Shown one piece after another: positions 8,745 to 17,819 of a DNA stretch of 64,000 nt. Numbering within the stretch: the first letter of the stretch is position 1; each line of letters begins with the position of its first letter. The stretch is taken from contig NZ_QGDU01000004.1 in the NCBI RefSeq assembly GCF_003149045.1, forward strand, positions 1-64,000, given 5' to 3'. The DNA comes from Fibrobacter sp. UWR4. GTDB lineage: Bacteria; Fibrobacterota; Fibrobacteria; Fibrobacterales; Fibrobacteraceae. Made by a program: the position numbers and the translations under genes. The notes beneath the pieces are model-generated. The model searched no databases. It was given only the letters and a program-made list of their open reading frames with translations, and was not told the DNA's origin.

Positions 8745-11252
8745 ATGGCTAATATTGTAGATGGAAGTGTTCTTGATAGAGAGTTGAATGCGGAACAGGC
8801 CGCTGCCGCAAAGAAAATCGATGGCCCCATGCTGATTTTGGCTGGCGCAGGTTCGGGAAAGACCCGTGCCATTACCTATAAGATTGCCCACATAGTCTCT
8901 TGCCATCATGTGGAGTCTGACCGGATTCTTGCAGTGACCTTTACCAATAAGGCCGCCCGCGAAATGAAGGATCGTATCCAGAAGTTGCTGGATTGCAGGA
9001 TGAACTTTAGCTGGATGGGGACGTTCCACTCTGTCTGCCTTAAGTTGCTGAAACTCTGCCTTTCCAAGGAATCCGTGGTTGCAGCCATGTCCGATTCCAG
9101 TGGCAAATGGTTTGACGGCAATTTCTCCATCTATGACGATGACGACCAAAAACGTATCCTCAAGGAAATCATGAAGGCGGATAATGAAAATGTGGAAGCC
9201 TCCGACATCAAGAAGGTTCATTCCGCCATTTCCCGCTATAAGAATACCGTCCTTTACAAGGGAGGCGTTGCGACCCTGCAGACTCCCGAAGTGGCGAAGA
9301 ACCGTGCGGATTATCCTGACGAAGAGCTGCGTGCCAAGTATTATGGTTTGTACCAGAAGAAATTGAGAGAATCCAATGCCATGGATTTTGACGATCTTCT
9401 GTTCAATACGGTTCTCCTGTTGCAGCGTCTTCCCAAACTTGCCGAACAGTTGTCGACGCGCTTCCAGTATGTAGTGGTGGATGAATACCAGGATACGAAC
9501 GATGTTCAGTACGAATTGCTGAAGCTCTTGATTAACGAGCAGCGTAACGTGACTGTAGTGGGGGATGACGACCAGAGTATTTATGGTTGGCGAGGCGCCA
9601 ATATCAAGATTATCCGCAATTTCCACCAGGACTTTGCACCTGTGACTGTGGTTAAGTTGGAAAGGAACTACCGTTCTACGTCCAACATTGTCCAGGGAGC
9701 TGGTTCCGTCATTGCCCATAATATCCGTCCTGAGGGCATGGAGAAAGTGGTGTTCTCCAAGGAAGAAGCTGGAGAACTGATTCATGTCTGTAACTTTATG
9801 GACGATCGTGGCGAAGCCTCTGCCATTGCGGATACCATCGCCAAGGCTGGGCCTGATTTCTACTCCAGGACGGCTGTATTCTACCGCACCAATGCACAGT
9901 CCCGTGCTCTTGAAAAAGCCCTGAACGATCGTCGTATTCCGTCCGTGATTTTCGGGGGAACCCGCTTCTGGGACCGTAAGGAAATCAAGGATGTCCTGGC
10001 TTACTTGCGTCTTCTTTCCAATGATCGCGATGATGCCGCTTTCCTTCGAGTCATTAATACACCGCCTAGAGCCATCGGTAAGACGACTGTCGAAAATATC
10101 CTGGAAAAGGAGCGCCTGGGGGAAGGCTCCTTCTGGGAGAATCTCCTGGAAGAGGCAAATGGCCTTGGACGCTCGGCGCCCAAGCTCCGCGGCTTTACGG
10201 ATTTGATCCTTACCTGGAAGGACTTGATTATGGCTGGTGAAACTCCGCTGCCTATTCTTGCGGAACGGATCATCAATGATATTGGTTATAAGGAGTTCCT
10301 CCGCAAGGAAGATGAAATTACTGCCGATGAACGTATCGGCAACCTGGACGAAATGGTGAACGCCATCCGCGAATTTGACGAAGACCATCCTGGCGCTACC
10401 CTGGAAGCCTTCCTTCAGGATATTTCCCTCCTAACTGATGGAGACAAGAAGGTGGATACATCCAAGGGGCTGGTGCCCCTGATGACGATTCACATGGCCA
10501 AGGGCTTGGAATTTAACACAGTCCATATTGCTGGATGTGACGAGGAAATTTTCCCGTTAGTCCGAGGCGGCATGATGATGTCTTCTCAGGAACAGAATGA
10601 GCAGATGGAAGAAGAACGCCGACTGTTCTACGTAGGCTGTACCCGTGCGGAAAAGGTCCTTTACCTGTATCATGCAGAACGTCGATTCTTCCAGGGGAAT
10701 ATCCGCCCCTTCGCACCGTCCAGATTCCTGAAGGAATTGGATCCTTCTGTAGTGGATGTTCATGATCGTAGAGATGGTTTTGGTGGCGGTTTTGATGACT
10801 TCAATCAGGATTACCCTCGCCAGGGAGGCTTCTCTAGGCCTATGCGTCCTAGCTTCCCGTCGTCTTCGTCTTTCCCGAAGCGACCTGCTTCTCCCAGCGG
10901 GTCTTTCTCAAGGTCCAGTGGCTTCGGCGGTGGCAATGGATTTAATAACGGCTTTGGTCGACCGGCTCCTGTACCTCCCTCCATCAGGAAGAACGACCGT
11001 CGCATTGTGTTCAAGAATCCGGTGACGGTCCCCAATCCGGCAGCAAAACCCTCCGGTCCTCGCGTTGTATTCGATGAATTCAGCGAGAATCCTTTCCAGA
11101 ACGGAGTGAAGGTTCGTCACGTAAAGTATGGTGTCGGTACGGTGATGAACTGTTACGGTACTGGGGATAATGCCCGTGTGGATGTTGTTTTCGGGGATAA
11201 TGTAACCCGTACGATCGTCCTGAAGTACGCAGCCCTGCAAATTGTGAAATAG
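8745..11252 (+). CDS. pcrA: UvrD/PcrA-type ATP-dependent DNA helicase
   Basis: Superfamily 1A 3'-5' helicase for repair and replication-fork maintenance. The 835-residue protein shows Walker A LAGAGSGKTRAI, Walker B DEYQDTND, motif III VVGDDDQSIYGWRGA, motif V TIHMAKGLEFNTVHIAG and motif VI EERRLFYVGCTRAE. A Gly/Pro/Ser-rich linker (residues ~690-780) leads to a C-terminal PcrA/UvrD-type Tudor module (VRHVKYGVGTVMNCYG). The ATG at 8745 is preferred over 8694 because the latter overlaps a TATAAT sequence and would add 17 atypical residues. Neither has a clear ribosome-binding site, and TATCTTCT lies 5 nt before 8745. It could be called uvrD; the Tudor-bearing C terminus and lack of a nuclease domain exclude AddA/RecB. 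Confidence 0.92.
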   Translation: MANIVDGSVLDRELNAEQAAAAKKIDGPMLILAGAGSGKTRAITYKIAHIVSCHHVESDRILAVTFTNKAAREMKDRIQKLLDCRMNFSWMGTFHSVCLKLLKLCLSKESVVAAMSDSSGKWFDGNFSIYDDDDQKRILKEIMKADNENVEASDIKKVHSAISRYKNTVLYKGGVATLQTPEVAKNRADYPDEELRAKYYGLYQKKLRESNAMDFDDLLFNTVLLLQRLPKLAEQLSTRFQYVVVDEYQDTNDVQYELLKLLINEQRNVTVVGDDDQSIYGWRGANIKIIRNFHQDFAPVTVVKLERNYRSTSNIVQGAGSVIAHNIRPEGMEKVVFSKEEAGELIHVCNFMDDRGEASAIADTIAKAGPDFYSRTAVFYRTNAQSRALEKALNDRRIPSVIFGGTRFWDRKEIKDVLAYLRLLSNDRDDAAFLRVINTPPRAIGKTTVENILEKERLGEGSFWENLLEEANGLGRSAPKLRGFTDLILTWKDLIMAGETPLPILAERIINDIGYKEFLRKEDEITADERIGNLDEMVNAIREFDEDHPGATLEAFLQDISLLTDGDKKVDTSKGLVPLMTIHMAKGLEFNTVHIAGCDEEIFPLVRGGMMMSSQEQNEQMEEERRLFYVGCTRAEKVLYLYHAERRFFQGNIRPFAPSRFLKELDPSVVDVHDRRDGFGGGFDDFNQDYPRQGGFSRPMRPSFPSSSSFPKRPASPSGSFSRSSGFGGGNGFNNGFGRPAPVPPSIRKNDRRIVFKNPVTVPNPAAKPSGPRVVFDEFSENPFQNGVKVRHVKYGVGTVMNCYGTGDNARVDVVFGDNVTRTIVLKYAALQIVK

Positions 11253-11272
11253 CCTTATTTTGCAAACTGTTG

Positions 11273-11306
11273 TTGACATGGGTCGGACTTATTTTTGCTA
11301 GATTAA
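11273..11306 (+). promoter_or_regulatory. candidate gatC promoter
   Basis: TTGACA at 11273 is followed after 20 nt by TAGATTAA (in TGCTAGATT). It lies just after the helicase stop and 28 nt before the gatC start. The spacing is longer than usual, so the call is tentative. Confidence 0.4.
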
Positions 11307-11334
11307 GACCGTAAAGAAATGAAAAAGAGGCTTT

Positions 11335-11622
11335 ATGCTCGAAAATAGTGAAGTTTTGAAATTGGCTAAGCTGTCTCGTCTCAGCGTTTCTGAAGAAGAA
11401 ATTCCGGCTCTCAAGGGCCATCTGGACAAGATGCTCGCTCATCTGGATGCCCTCAAGGCTCTGGATCTCTCTCATGTGGAACCGATGACCGCTGTTGAGA
11501 ACGGCGCTACCATTCTTCGTGAAGATGTTCCCATGCAGGGTTTTTCTCTAGATCAGGCTTTTGCTAACGCCCCGGCAGTGGAAAACGACCACTTTGCCAT
11601 TCCTAAGGTTATTGGCGGCTAG
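11335..11622 (+). CDS. gatC: Asp-tRNA(Asn)/Glu-tRNA(Gln) amidotransferase subunit C
   Basis: Small stabilising subunit (95 residues, normal length) of the GatCAB complex, which converts mischarged Glu-tRNA(Gln) and/or Asp-tRNA(Asn). Family features: LAKLSRLSVSEEEIPALKGHL near the N terminus, LSHVEPMTAVENGATILREDV in the middle, and a C terminus ending in ENDHFAIPKVIGG. ATG at 11335 follows AAGAGG. gatA and gatB are not in the window, so the complex is encoded at separate loci. kdsB begins 34 nt downstream. Confidence 0.95.
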   Translation: MLENSEVLKLAKLSRLSVSEEEIPALKGHLDKMLAHLDALKALDLSHVEPMTAVENGATILREDVPMQGFSLDQAFANAPAVENDHFAIPKVIGG

Positions 11623-11656
11623 TCTTTCTGGCCTGCTGTAGCCTTTTCGGAGTCCT

Positions 11657-12397
11657 ATGGCTGTACATTGTATCGTTCCTGCCCGTATGGGTTCTTCCCG
11701 GTATCCCGGGAAGCCTTTGGTGAAGATTGCTGGCAAGGAAATGATTATCCGCACTATGGAGAGAGCTCTCCTGGCGGAATGTTTTGATCGCATTATCTGT
11801 GCTACCGACGACGACCGTATTGCGGAAGTCGTTTCTAATGCTGGTTTTGAATTCATCCTGACTGGTCCTGCAAGTACGGGGTCGGATCGTGTGGCTGATG
11901 CCGCCCGAGCTCTGGGATTGGACCTGGTGGTCAATCTCCAGGGGGACGAACCGTTGGTAGAGCCTTCGGTTCTTTCGGATGTTGCTCTTGAACTGGAACG
12001 CCATCCGGACTGCTGGGTGACGGTAGCTTGCCCTCTGAATCCTGCCGAAGCCATGGTAAAGACCGTGGTGAAGGTCCGTGTGGATGGCCACATTGCGGTT
12101 GACTTTACCCGTGAAGTCCCTCCGGCTGAAGTTTCCCGATGGTTCCAGCACCAGGGAATTTACGCCTATTCCCGACTTGCCCGTGAGGAGTTTGCTTCCC
12201 TTCCGCAGAGTCCCGTAGAACTGGAGCGGTCTCTGGAGCAAATGCGCATTCTGGGGAAACGTCCCATTCGTATCGTCCAGAGTCCCTACGCTTCTGTTTC
12301 AGTAGATGTTCCTGGCGATGTTTCCGCTGTGGAATCTTTAATACATTCGGTTACTCCCTTCCGTATTGAACCGGGAGTAGCCCATGAACGGCCCTGA
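11657..12397 (+). CDS. kdsB: 3-deoxy-manno-octulosonate cytidylyltransferase
   Basis: Activates Kdo to CMP-Kdo for lipopolysaccharide core/lipid A synthesis in the cytoplasm, consistent with a Gram-negative envelope. The 246-residue protein (family ~250) shows the nucleotide-binding PARMGSSRYPGKPL at the N terminus, ATDDDRIAEV, LTGPASTGSDRVADA and LVVNLQGDEPLVEP. The late motif HQGIYAYSRLAREEF is also standard. Its last codons overlap the start of the downstream comEA-like gene by 14 nt, so the two are probably cotranscribed. Confidence 0.95.
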   Translation: MAVHCIVPARMGSSRYPGKPLVKIAGKEMIIRTMERALLAECFDRIICATDDDRIAEVVSNAGFEFILTGPASTGSDRVADAARALGLDLVVNLQGDEPLVEPSVLSDVALELERHPDCWVTVACPLNPAEAMVKTVVKVRVDGHIAVDFTREVPPAEVSRWFQHQGIYAYSRLAREEFASLPQSPVELERSLEQMRILGKRPIRIVQSPYASVSVDVPGDVSAVESLIHSVTPFRIEPGVAHERP

Positions 12398-12845
12398 GAA
12401 AAAAGTTGTCTACCTGGCGTTCTGCCTGTTTGTCGTGGGGGTGGTTGTTCGCGTCCTTCCTTGGGGCTTGCCGTCCATAGATTCTTTCCAGATCGAGGAT
12501 GTTGCGAATAAATTAATTGCTCCTGTAGGGGATTCGGTTCCTCCTGCATGGAACGAAACTCCATCCGAAGGTTTCGTTTCTTTCGAAAAATCCCATAAGG
12601 ATTCATCAAAAGTCGAAAAAAAAGAACGGAAAAAGAAGAAAAAGGTGCAGTTACCCCTGCATATAAATACGGCCTCTGTGGATGATTTGTGCGCTCTAAA
12701 TGGGGTTGGACCGAAGCTTGCCGAAAAGATTGTGGCACAAAGAGAGGCGAAAGGACCCTTTAAAAACCCTACAGACTTGAAAAAAGTGCCTGGAATTGGG
12801 AATAAAAAGCTGGAGGCTATACTACCTGGGGTGATTTTTGATTAG
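12384..12845 (+). CDS. ComEA-like helix-hairpin-helix protein
   Basis: A 153-residue protein with one N-terminal membrane segment (VYLAFCLFVVGVVVRVLPW) and a lysine-rich linker with a run of basic residues (about 70-85). Its C-terminal double helix-hairpin-helix domain reads INTASVDDLCALNGVGPKLA ... KVPGIGNKKLEAILPGV. This layout (membrane anchor, linker, tandem HhH) is that of ComEA, the periplasmic DNA receptor of natural competence; short HhH proteins of this type also occur without proven competence. It overlaps kdsB by 14 nt and is followed by PilM/PilN-like genes, which would fit a DNA-uptake or pilus role. ComEA function is inferred. Confidence 0.75.
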   Translation: MNGPEKKVVYLAFCLFVVGVVVRVLPWGLPSIDSFQIEDVANKLIAPVGDSVPPAWNETPSEGFVSFEKSHKDSSKVEKKERKKKKKVQLPLHINTASVDDLCALNGVGPKLAEKIVAQREAKGPFKNPTDLKKVPGIGNKKLEAILPGVIFD

Positions 12846-12884
12846 TTTTGTAAAGTAAAATTTTAATCATAAGTCGTTGAGTAT

Positions 12885-13799
12885 ATGAGTGATACGAAAT
12901 TATACCTAGGTATTGAAGTTGCAGACGCTTCTCTGAAGGTAGCCCTTTTGGATGGTACGGAACGTCGCGTTCTGAAGACTGCCATTCTGGAAACCGAAAC
13001 CAGCCCGCTGGTGGACGTCTACGCTTTCGAAGTGGTGCTTCAGGAATGGATGAAGTTTATCAACGTGGAAAACGTTGATGCAGTTTCTGTTTCCATCCCT
13101 GCGTTCCGCTCTATTATCCGTCAGGTTTTTGTTCCCGCCGAGGCTTCCAAGAATCTGGATGACTACTTGAAGTGGTACGTTTCCCTCATAACCAACGCCG
13201 ATGATGGTGTTTACGTCATTGATTATCAAATCATGAAGGGCGATGACTCCCTGGGCTATACGGTGATGCTGATTGCGGTACGTCGTGAATGGGTGGACAA
13301 TCTCCGCAAGGGCTTCCGCAATAAGTCCCTGACTCCGAAATCTTTGGATGTAGATGTCCTGTCCTTGATGAACCTGATGGACTTTGCAGAACAGGTTTCT
13401 GAACTGGGATGCGTGGTTAAGGCCGACTATGCCGGTGTTACCATGGTGTGGCTTACGAAGGATAATCTCCAGGCCATGCGTTGCGTGTCCACGTTGAACC
13501 TGGTGAACAAGTCCAAGGAAGAAGCTTACCAGATACTTGCCGATGGCATTGCCGAACAGATTCGTCTTGCTAAGGAAGAAAATTCAGCAATTGACACCAA
13601 GATGGTGAACCTCTGCGGTGAAATGGCTAGCGATCTTTCCTTTGTGGAAACCCTTCGCCAGAAGCTCAGCGATTGCCAGCTGGTGATGTTGGATTCCTTC
13701 TCTAACCTTCGACTGCCGGTGGAAGCTGAAGATGCTGCTGCCGTACTGTGCTGTTCCGGTGCAATCGGTGCAGCCCTTAATGTGATGGAGGGTGTATGA
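12885..13799 (+). CDS. PilM-like actin-fold protein
   Basis: A 304-residue cytoplasmic protein with no signal peptide. The N terminus LYLGIEVADASLKVALLDG is the phosphate-1 loop pattern of the PilM/GspL-cytoplasmic actin-like family (consensus LGIDIGSSSVK). The pattern of later strands (GCVVKADYAGVTMVWL; GIAEQIRLA) also fits. Identity to textbook PilM is evidently low. The stop overlaps the start of the next gene (ATGA), and that gene has a PilN-like short cytoplasmic tail plus one membrane segment, as expected for the PilM-PilN pair of type IV pilus or type II secretion inner-membrane platforms. Other pilus genes (pilO, pilP, pilQ) do not follow. Confidence 0.6.
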   Translation: MSDTKLYLGIEVADASLKVALLDGTERRVLKTAILETETSPLVDVYAFEVVLQEWMKFINVENVDAVSVSIPAFRSIIRQVFVPAEASKNLDDYLKWYVSLITNADDGVYVIDYQIMKGDDSLGYTVMLIAVRREWVDNLRKGFRNKSLTPKSLDVDVLSLMNLMDFAEQVSELGCVVKADYAGVTMVWLTKDNLQAMRCVSTLNLVNKSKEEAYQILADGIAEQIRLAKEENSAIDTKMVNLCGEMASDLSFVETLRQKLSDCQLVMLDSFSNLRLPVEAEDAAAVLCCSGAIGAALNVMEGV

Positions 13800-14812
13800 T
13801 CCATTTGAATTTGATCGACGCCGCTGAACGTCTTTCTACTGTTGAAACTGTATCTCCGGTTCATGTTACCAGTGTTGCGGAACTGAACAAGAGAGGCCGT
13901 AAGAAGGCAATGACCTTTGCTGTTGCCGCCCTGTTTGCCGTGGTTGGTTTCAGCTGCTTCCTGAGTGTGAATGGGGTTCCTGATCCTCTGCAGGGACTTT
14001 TCCCCGCAGCCTACCTGGATTTGATTGGCGCTGAAGACCCGACTTTGACCGAAGTTCGTAGTCAGACTGGCTTGCGGACTTCTGCTGGCGGTTCGCTGGA
14101 AGCGATGGCTGCAAATGCTGCTGCCTATGCTCGTCAGCGTGAATCCATGACTGCAAAGCAGATTGTTGGTGAAATCAATCCCAAGGCTCTGTATGATAAC
14201 AAGAAGCGTACGGACTACAATTCCTACCTGCCCTTGGAAAAGGTGTCTTACCAGAAGGCTTCCTTCGGTCAGTTTATCGCTTTCCTGAATACAGCTACTC
14301 CGGATGACATTGGGTTCTCCGACTGTATTTATAAGGCTCCGAACTTCTTCTACGTCCGTGGCGTTGCTGTGAAGCCGCCTTCCCAGCGCGCTTTCCTGGA
14401 TCGCATGAAGGCTGTTAGCTCCAACTTCAAGACACCTTCTCTTCCGGAAAACGCTCCTGCTACCGACATTACTGCTTACGGTCAGTATAACGTGAACAAC
14501 GTAAAGCTGAACACCGTCACCCAGTTTGTTCCTAGTGCGGAAGTTGCTAATGAAGTGAAGAACTTGAAGACCATGGCATCTTCCGTGAAGGTTCAGCTGG
14601 CTGGCTTTGAAAAGCCTGTCATTGAAGACTTTGGCGTGTATAAGCGCTATACTTTCAATGTGACTTCCGGTGCTGATTTTAGCGATCTCCAGGCATTCTT
14701 TGCTGCCTATACGGCTTCTGCCGCTCGCGTAGGTATCCAGCAGATCGAAATGAAGTACGCAAAGAAGGATATTCAGTCCTCTATGCGCTTCGAAATGTAC
14801 GTCGTTCCCTAG
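13796..14812 (+). CDS. PilN-like inner-membrane protein
   Basis: A 338-residue protein beginning with IHLNLID, close to the INLLP motif by which PilN tails bind PilM. A basic stretch follows (NKRGRKK), then one membrane segment (residues ~39-60, FAVAALFAVVGFSCFLSV), then ~275 periplasmic residues. It is longer than usual PilN (~180-200). The extra periplasmic region, with a repeated pattern near residues 150-200 and 255-335 (FGQFIAFLNT / FSDLQAFFAA), suggests two ferredoxin-like modules, as if PilN and PilO were combined. Start ATG overlaps the upstream stop (ATGA). Pairing with the PilM-like protein is the strongest evidence; function is inferred. Confidence 0.55.
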   Translation: MIHLNLIDAAERLSTVETVSPVHVTSVAELNKRGRKKAMTFAVAALFAVVGFSCFLSVNGVPDPLQGLFPAAYLDLIGAEDPTLTEVRSQTGLRTSAGGSLEAMAANAAAYARQRESMTAKQIVGEINPKALYDNKKRTDYNSYLPLEKVSYQKASFGQFIAFLNTATPDDIGFSDCIYKAPNFFYVRGVAVKPPSQRAFLDRMKAVSSNFKTPSLPENAPATDITAYGQYNVNNVKLNTVTQFVPSAEVANEVKNLKTMASSVKVQLAGFEKPVIEDFGVYKRYTFNVTSGADFSDLQAFFAAYTASAARVGIQQIEMKYAKKDIQSSMRFEMYVVP

Positions 14813-14824
14813 TAGATCATCAAG

Positions 14825-15379
14825 ATGCCTATTCGAATTACCGGAGGCACCTTGAGGGGACGTAACGTCCCTTCGCCTGATACATCCAAGACTAGGCCTA
14901 CAGCGTCCCGCACCCGCGAGGCCCTGTTCAATATTTTGCAGGGTGTAGAAGGTTTCCGCATGCTGGACCTATTCTGCGGGACCGGCATTATGGGAATCGA
15001 AGCGATTAGCCGTGGTGCTGCTTCTGTTACTGCAGTGGAAATGTCAAAGGTTCAGGCCAAACTTGTCCAGCAGGCCTACTCTTCCTTGAAACTGGATAGT
15101 CAAGTTAATTTGTTGGTAACAAGTGCGCTGACTTTATCCAAGGACGTCCTTTGTAAGGATGAAGGCTTTGACCTGATTTATGCGGATCCTCCTTTTAAGG
15201 ATATGGAATATCCGGATCTTCGCCCCTTCTGGGACTGGCTCAATCCGGGCGGAGTCGCTGTGTTTGAAGCTCCCAGCAAGAATTTACCTGCATGGGCCAA
15301 GGAAGCCGAAGCCAACGATCTTTTGCAGATTAGGAAGTATGGCGAATCCTCCTTGCTTCTGTACCGCAAAACTTTGTAA
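14825..15379 (+). CDS. rsmD: 16S rRNA (guanine966-N2)-methyltransferase
   Basis: Methylates G966 of 16S rRNA using S-adenosylmethionine. The 184-residue protein is normal length. Motifs: RITGGTLRGRNVPSP and TRPTASRTREALFNIL at the N terminus, the SAM-binding MLDLFCGTGIMGIEAISRGA, and the catalytic YADPPF (D/N-PP-F/Y, N-methyltransferase type). coaD starts 3 nt after the stop, the very common rsmD-coaD arrangement, so both are probably one operon with the upstream PilN-like gene (12-nt gap). Confidence 0.95.
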   Translation: MPIRITGGTLRGRNVPSPDTSKTRPTASRTREALFNILQGVEGFRMLDLFCGTGIMGIEAISRGAASVTAVEMSKVQAKLVQQAYSSLKLDSQVNLLVTSALTLSKDVLCKDEGFDLIYADPPFKDMEYPDLRPFWDWLNPGGVAVFEAPSKNLPAWAKEAEANDLLQIRKYGESSLLLYRKTL

Positions 15380-15382
15380 TTT

Positions 15383-15910
15383 ATGGCTGTGAAATCCGAA
15401 AAGAAAATAGCTGTTTTTGCTGGATCCTTCGATCCTTTTACCGTTGGTCACTTGGACCTGGTTACCCGCGGTTCCAAACTGTTTGATGAACTTTGGGTTC
15501 TCGTGGCGGTGAATACGTCCAAGAAATATATGCTTTCCATGGAATCCCGTGTAGCGCTGATTCGGAAAGCCTGTACTGGAATCAAGAACGTCAAGGTTGC
15601 CCTGTTTGAGGGCCTTACGGTGGATTTCATGAAAAGTGTGGGTGCAACGGTTCTTCTTCGCGGTGTCCGTAATGGTTCCGATATGGATTATGAACTTTCC
15701 GTGGATTGGAACAACAAGTTGCTTTATCCAGAGTGCGAGACTGTTTATCTGTCTTCCTCCAGGGATCACCTGATGGTAAGTAGTTCTGTTGTTCGCGAGC
15801 TTTTGAAGTGTGGCCTGGCGGAATCTGCCGATGGACGGAAAAAATTGAAGCCCTATGTGCCAGCCTGTATTTTGAATGACCTGGTAAATGAATTCAAGAA
15901 GAACAAGTAG
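15383..15910 (+). CDS. coaD: pantetheine-phosphate adenylyltransferase
   Basis: Penultimate step of coenzyme A synthesis: transfers AMP from ATP to 4'-phosphopantetheine. The 175-residue protein carries the nucleotidyltransferase motif GSFDPFTVGHLDLVTRG (TxGH box), the conserved LLRGVRNGSDMDYEL, and SSSRDHLMVSSSVVREL near the C terminus (usually STxxSFISSSLVKE). It lies 3 nt after rsmD and 6 nt before the rhomboid gene, within a tight operon. Confidence 0.95.
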   Translation: MAVKSEKKIAVFAGSFDPFTVGHLDLVTRGSKLFDELWVLVAVNTSKKYMLSMESRVALIRKACTGIKNVKVALFEGLTVDFMKSVGATVLLRGVRNGSDMDYELSVDWNNKLLYPECETVYLSSSRDHLMVSSSVVRELLKCGLAESADGRKKLKPYVPACILNDLVNEFKKNK

Positions 15911-15916
15911 CTGTTT

Positions 15917-16816
15917 ATGAGACCTTTTAAGTTTTTACCGAAGTGCCTTCGTGTTCTGTTGATTGCCAATGCCGTTGTTTTTGGCATTGCCTTTGTTGTG
16001 GGTGGAATCCTTGGGTTGCATCTGAATATTCCCGGTGTGGGTTACGGCAATGTCCGTGATATTATTGCTCACTTTGGCGCCTTCTGGCCTACGGATCCCC
16101 TGCAGGTTTGGCGCTATGTGACTTATATGTTTGTCCATGTGGATTTCTGGCATTTCCTGTTTAATATGCTGATGCTATGGATGTTCGGATCCGAAGTTGC
16201 GGACATGATGGGCTCCAAGCATTTTACGGGAATGTATTTCTTCTGCGGTATTTTTGCTGCCATTTTCAGCCTGATCATGTGTGTCCTTGGCTTGACCTAC
16301 AATCCGATCATTGGTGCTAGTGGCGCCTTGATGGGAATTTTTGTAGCCTACTACAAATTTTTCCCCAACCGAATGCTACTCATGTTCTTCTTTTTCCCCA
16401 TGCGTATTAAGTATGCCATGTGGTTCATGGTGGCGATTGACGTTCTTATGGCTCCTTCCGGCGATGGAGTTGCCCATTTGGCTCATCTGGGCGGTGTCGT
16501 GGGTGGCTTTATCTATATGCGCCTTTATGAGGGTGGCTTTGGTGGCTTGCTGTCCAAGGTGGAACGCGCGGCAAAGAATGCCCGCGGTCCCAAGTTCAAG
16601 ATGAATGATGGTGGCCAGGCTTATGGCAATACTCGTTCTTCTCGTCATTCCGACGAACCGATTGAAGGCGAAGTCTTCGATATGGATGAAGATAAACGTA
16701 TGGACGAAATTTTGAAAAAGGTGAACCGTGAAGGAATCAATTCCCTTACGGATTCAGAACGTCAGTTCCTGCTGCGTGCTGGTGAGCGAATCCGCCGTCG
16801 TCGCGGAGGCATGTAA
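15917..16816 (+). CDS. rhomboid-family intramembrane serine protease
   Basis: A 299-residue multi-pass inner-membrane protein with about six hydrophobic segments between residues 10 and 210. The catalytic serine is in GASGALMGIF (GxSG) and the partner histidine in HLAHLGGVVGGF; an HxxxN pair occurs in HFLFNMLMLWMFG. It should cleave single-pass membrane proteins within the bilayer; substrates cannot be inferred. A soluble tail of ~95 residues follows the last segment, with an acidic then arginine-rich end (RAGERIRRRRGGM), so the tail is likely cytoplasmic. The stop overlaps the start of the PfkB gene by one base (TAATG). Confidence 0.9.
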   Translation: MRPFKFLPKCLRVLLIANAVVFGIAFVVGGILGLHLNIPGVGYGNVRDIIAHFGAFWPTDPLQVWRYVTYMFVHVDFWHFLFNMLMLWMFGSEVADMMGSKHFTGMYFFCGIFAAIFSLIMCVLGLTYNPIIGASGALMGIFVAYYKFFPNRMLLMFFFFPMRIKYAMWFMVAIDVLMAPSGDGVAHLAHLGGVVGGFIYMRLYEGGFGGLLSKVERAAKNARGPKFKMNDGGQAYGNTRSSRHSDEPIEGEVFDMDEDKRMDEILKKVNREGINSLTDSERQFLLRAGERIRRRRGGM

Positions 16817-17778
16817 TGAAGAAAATTCTTGGTGTGGGCGCTGCCCTCGTTGATATTCTTGCAAACGTCAGTGACGAATGGATGGAAGCCCAGGGTGTAC
16901 AGAAAGGCGGCATGAATGCTGTTGACTGGCCCCAGATGGAAAAATTTCTGAGCAGCCTGAAAAAGTCTATACGCGTTCCTGGCGGATCCACTTGCAATAC
17001 AATGGTTGGTATTGCCAAACTGGGTGGAAATGCGTCCTTCATTAGTAAAGTGGGGGATGATGAACTAGGTCGCCTGTTTAAGGAACATCTGAAAAATTCT
17101 GGTGTGGAATCCCGCATGGGAATTTCGGATGTTGCGACTGGCTGCGTATTTTCTGCAGTGACTCCCGATGCCCAACGTTCCATGTGGACCTATCTTGGGG
17201 CGTCCAGTAACTTGGGCGAGGCGGATTTTTCCAAGACCCTTTATGAAGGCGTAGACTTGGTCTTCGTTGAAGGTTATAACGCATTTAACACCGAATGCTT
17301 CAAGAAGTCCCTGGAACTTGCTCATGAGATGGGAATTGAAACGGCTTTGGATTTCAGTTCCTTTGGGGTGGTGGATGCATGCCGCAAGACTTTTGATGAA
17401 CTGTTCGAAAAGAAGATGATTGATATCATCATCGCGAATGAAGATGAGGCTTATGCCTATGCTGGCGTGAGGGAAGAGGCTGCTCTTGATGTTCTTGCCA
17501 AGAAGGCCAAGGTGGCTGTGGTAAAGATTGGCAAGCGTGGCGCCTTGATCGCTAAGGATGGCAAGATAACTCGTGTTCAGGCGGGCTCCGCTAAGGCTAT
17601 TGACACAACGGGTGCAGGCGACTTGTGGGCGTCGGGCTTTATCTATGGCTATATGAACGGCTGGGATATGGAACGTGCAGGTAACTTAGGCAGTATCGTT
17701 TCCAATGAAGTTGTTCAAGTGATGGGTGCTCAAATTCCCGAAGACGGCTGGCAGCGCATTTTGGCTGCTCGTAGTTAA
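16816..17778 (+). CDS. PfkB-family carbohydrate/nucleoside kinase
   Basis: ATP-dependent ribokinase-fold sugar or nucleoside kinase, 320 residues. Visible: the N-terminal GVGAALVDILANV, the substrate motif GGSTCNTMVGIAKLGGNASF ending in KVGDDELG, and the catalytic/ATP signature DTTGAGDLWASGFIYG near residue 265. Sequence style resembles adenosine-kinase-like bacterial members, but the substrate cannot be read from the sequence. It closes the operon rsmD-coaD-rhomboid-pfkB and is followed by an intrinsic terminator. Confidence 0.9.
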   Translation: MKKILGVGAALVDILANVSDEWMEAQGVQKGGMNAVDWPQMEKFLSSLKKSIRVPGGSTCNTMVGIAKLGGNASFISKVGDDELGRLFKEHLKNSGVESRMGISDVATGCVFSAVTPDAQRSMWTYLGASSNLGEADFSKTLYEGVDLVFVEGYNAFNTECFKKSLELAHEMGIETALDFSSFGVVDACRKTFDELFEKKMIDIIIANEDEAYAYAGVREEAALDVLAKKAKVAVVKIGKRGALIAKDGKITRVQAGSAKAIDTTGAGDLWASGFIYGYMNGWDMERAGNLGSIVSNEVVQVMGAQIPEDGWQRILAARS

Positions 17779-17819
17779 TAATTACTCAAAATTAGACCTA
17801 CTACGGCGTAATCACAAAA

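Noticed and set aside
8739-10388. A 549-codon antisense frame within the helicase gene.
   Set aside because: Helicase motifs on the plus strand are complete; the antisense frame has no recognisable feature.
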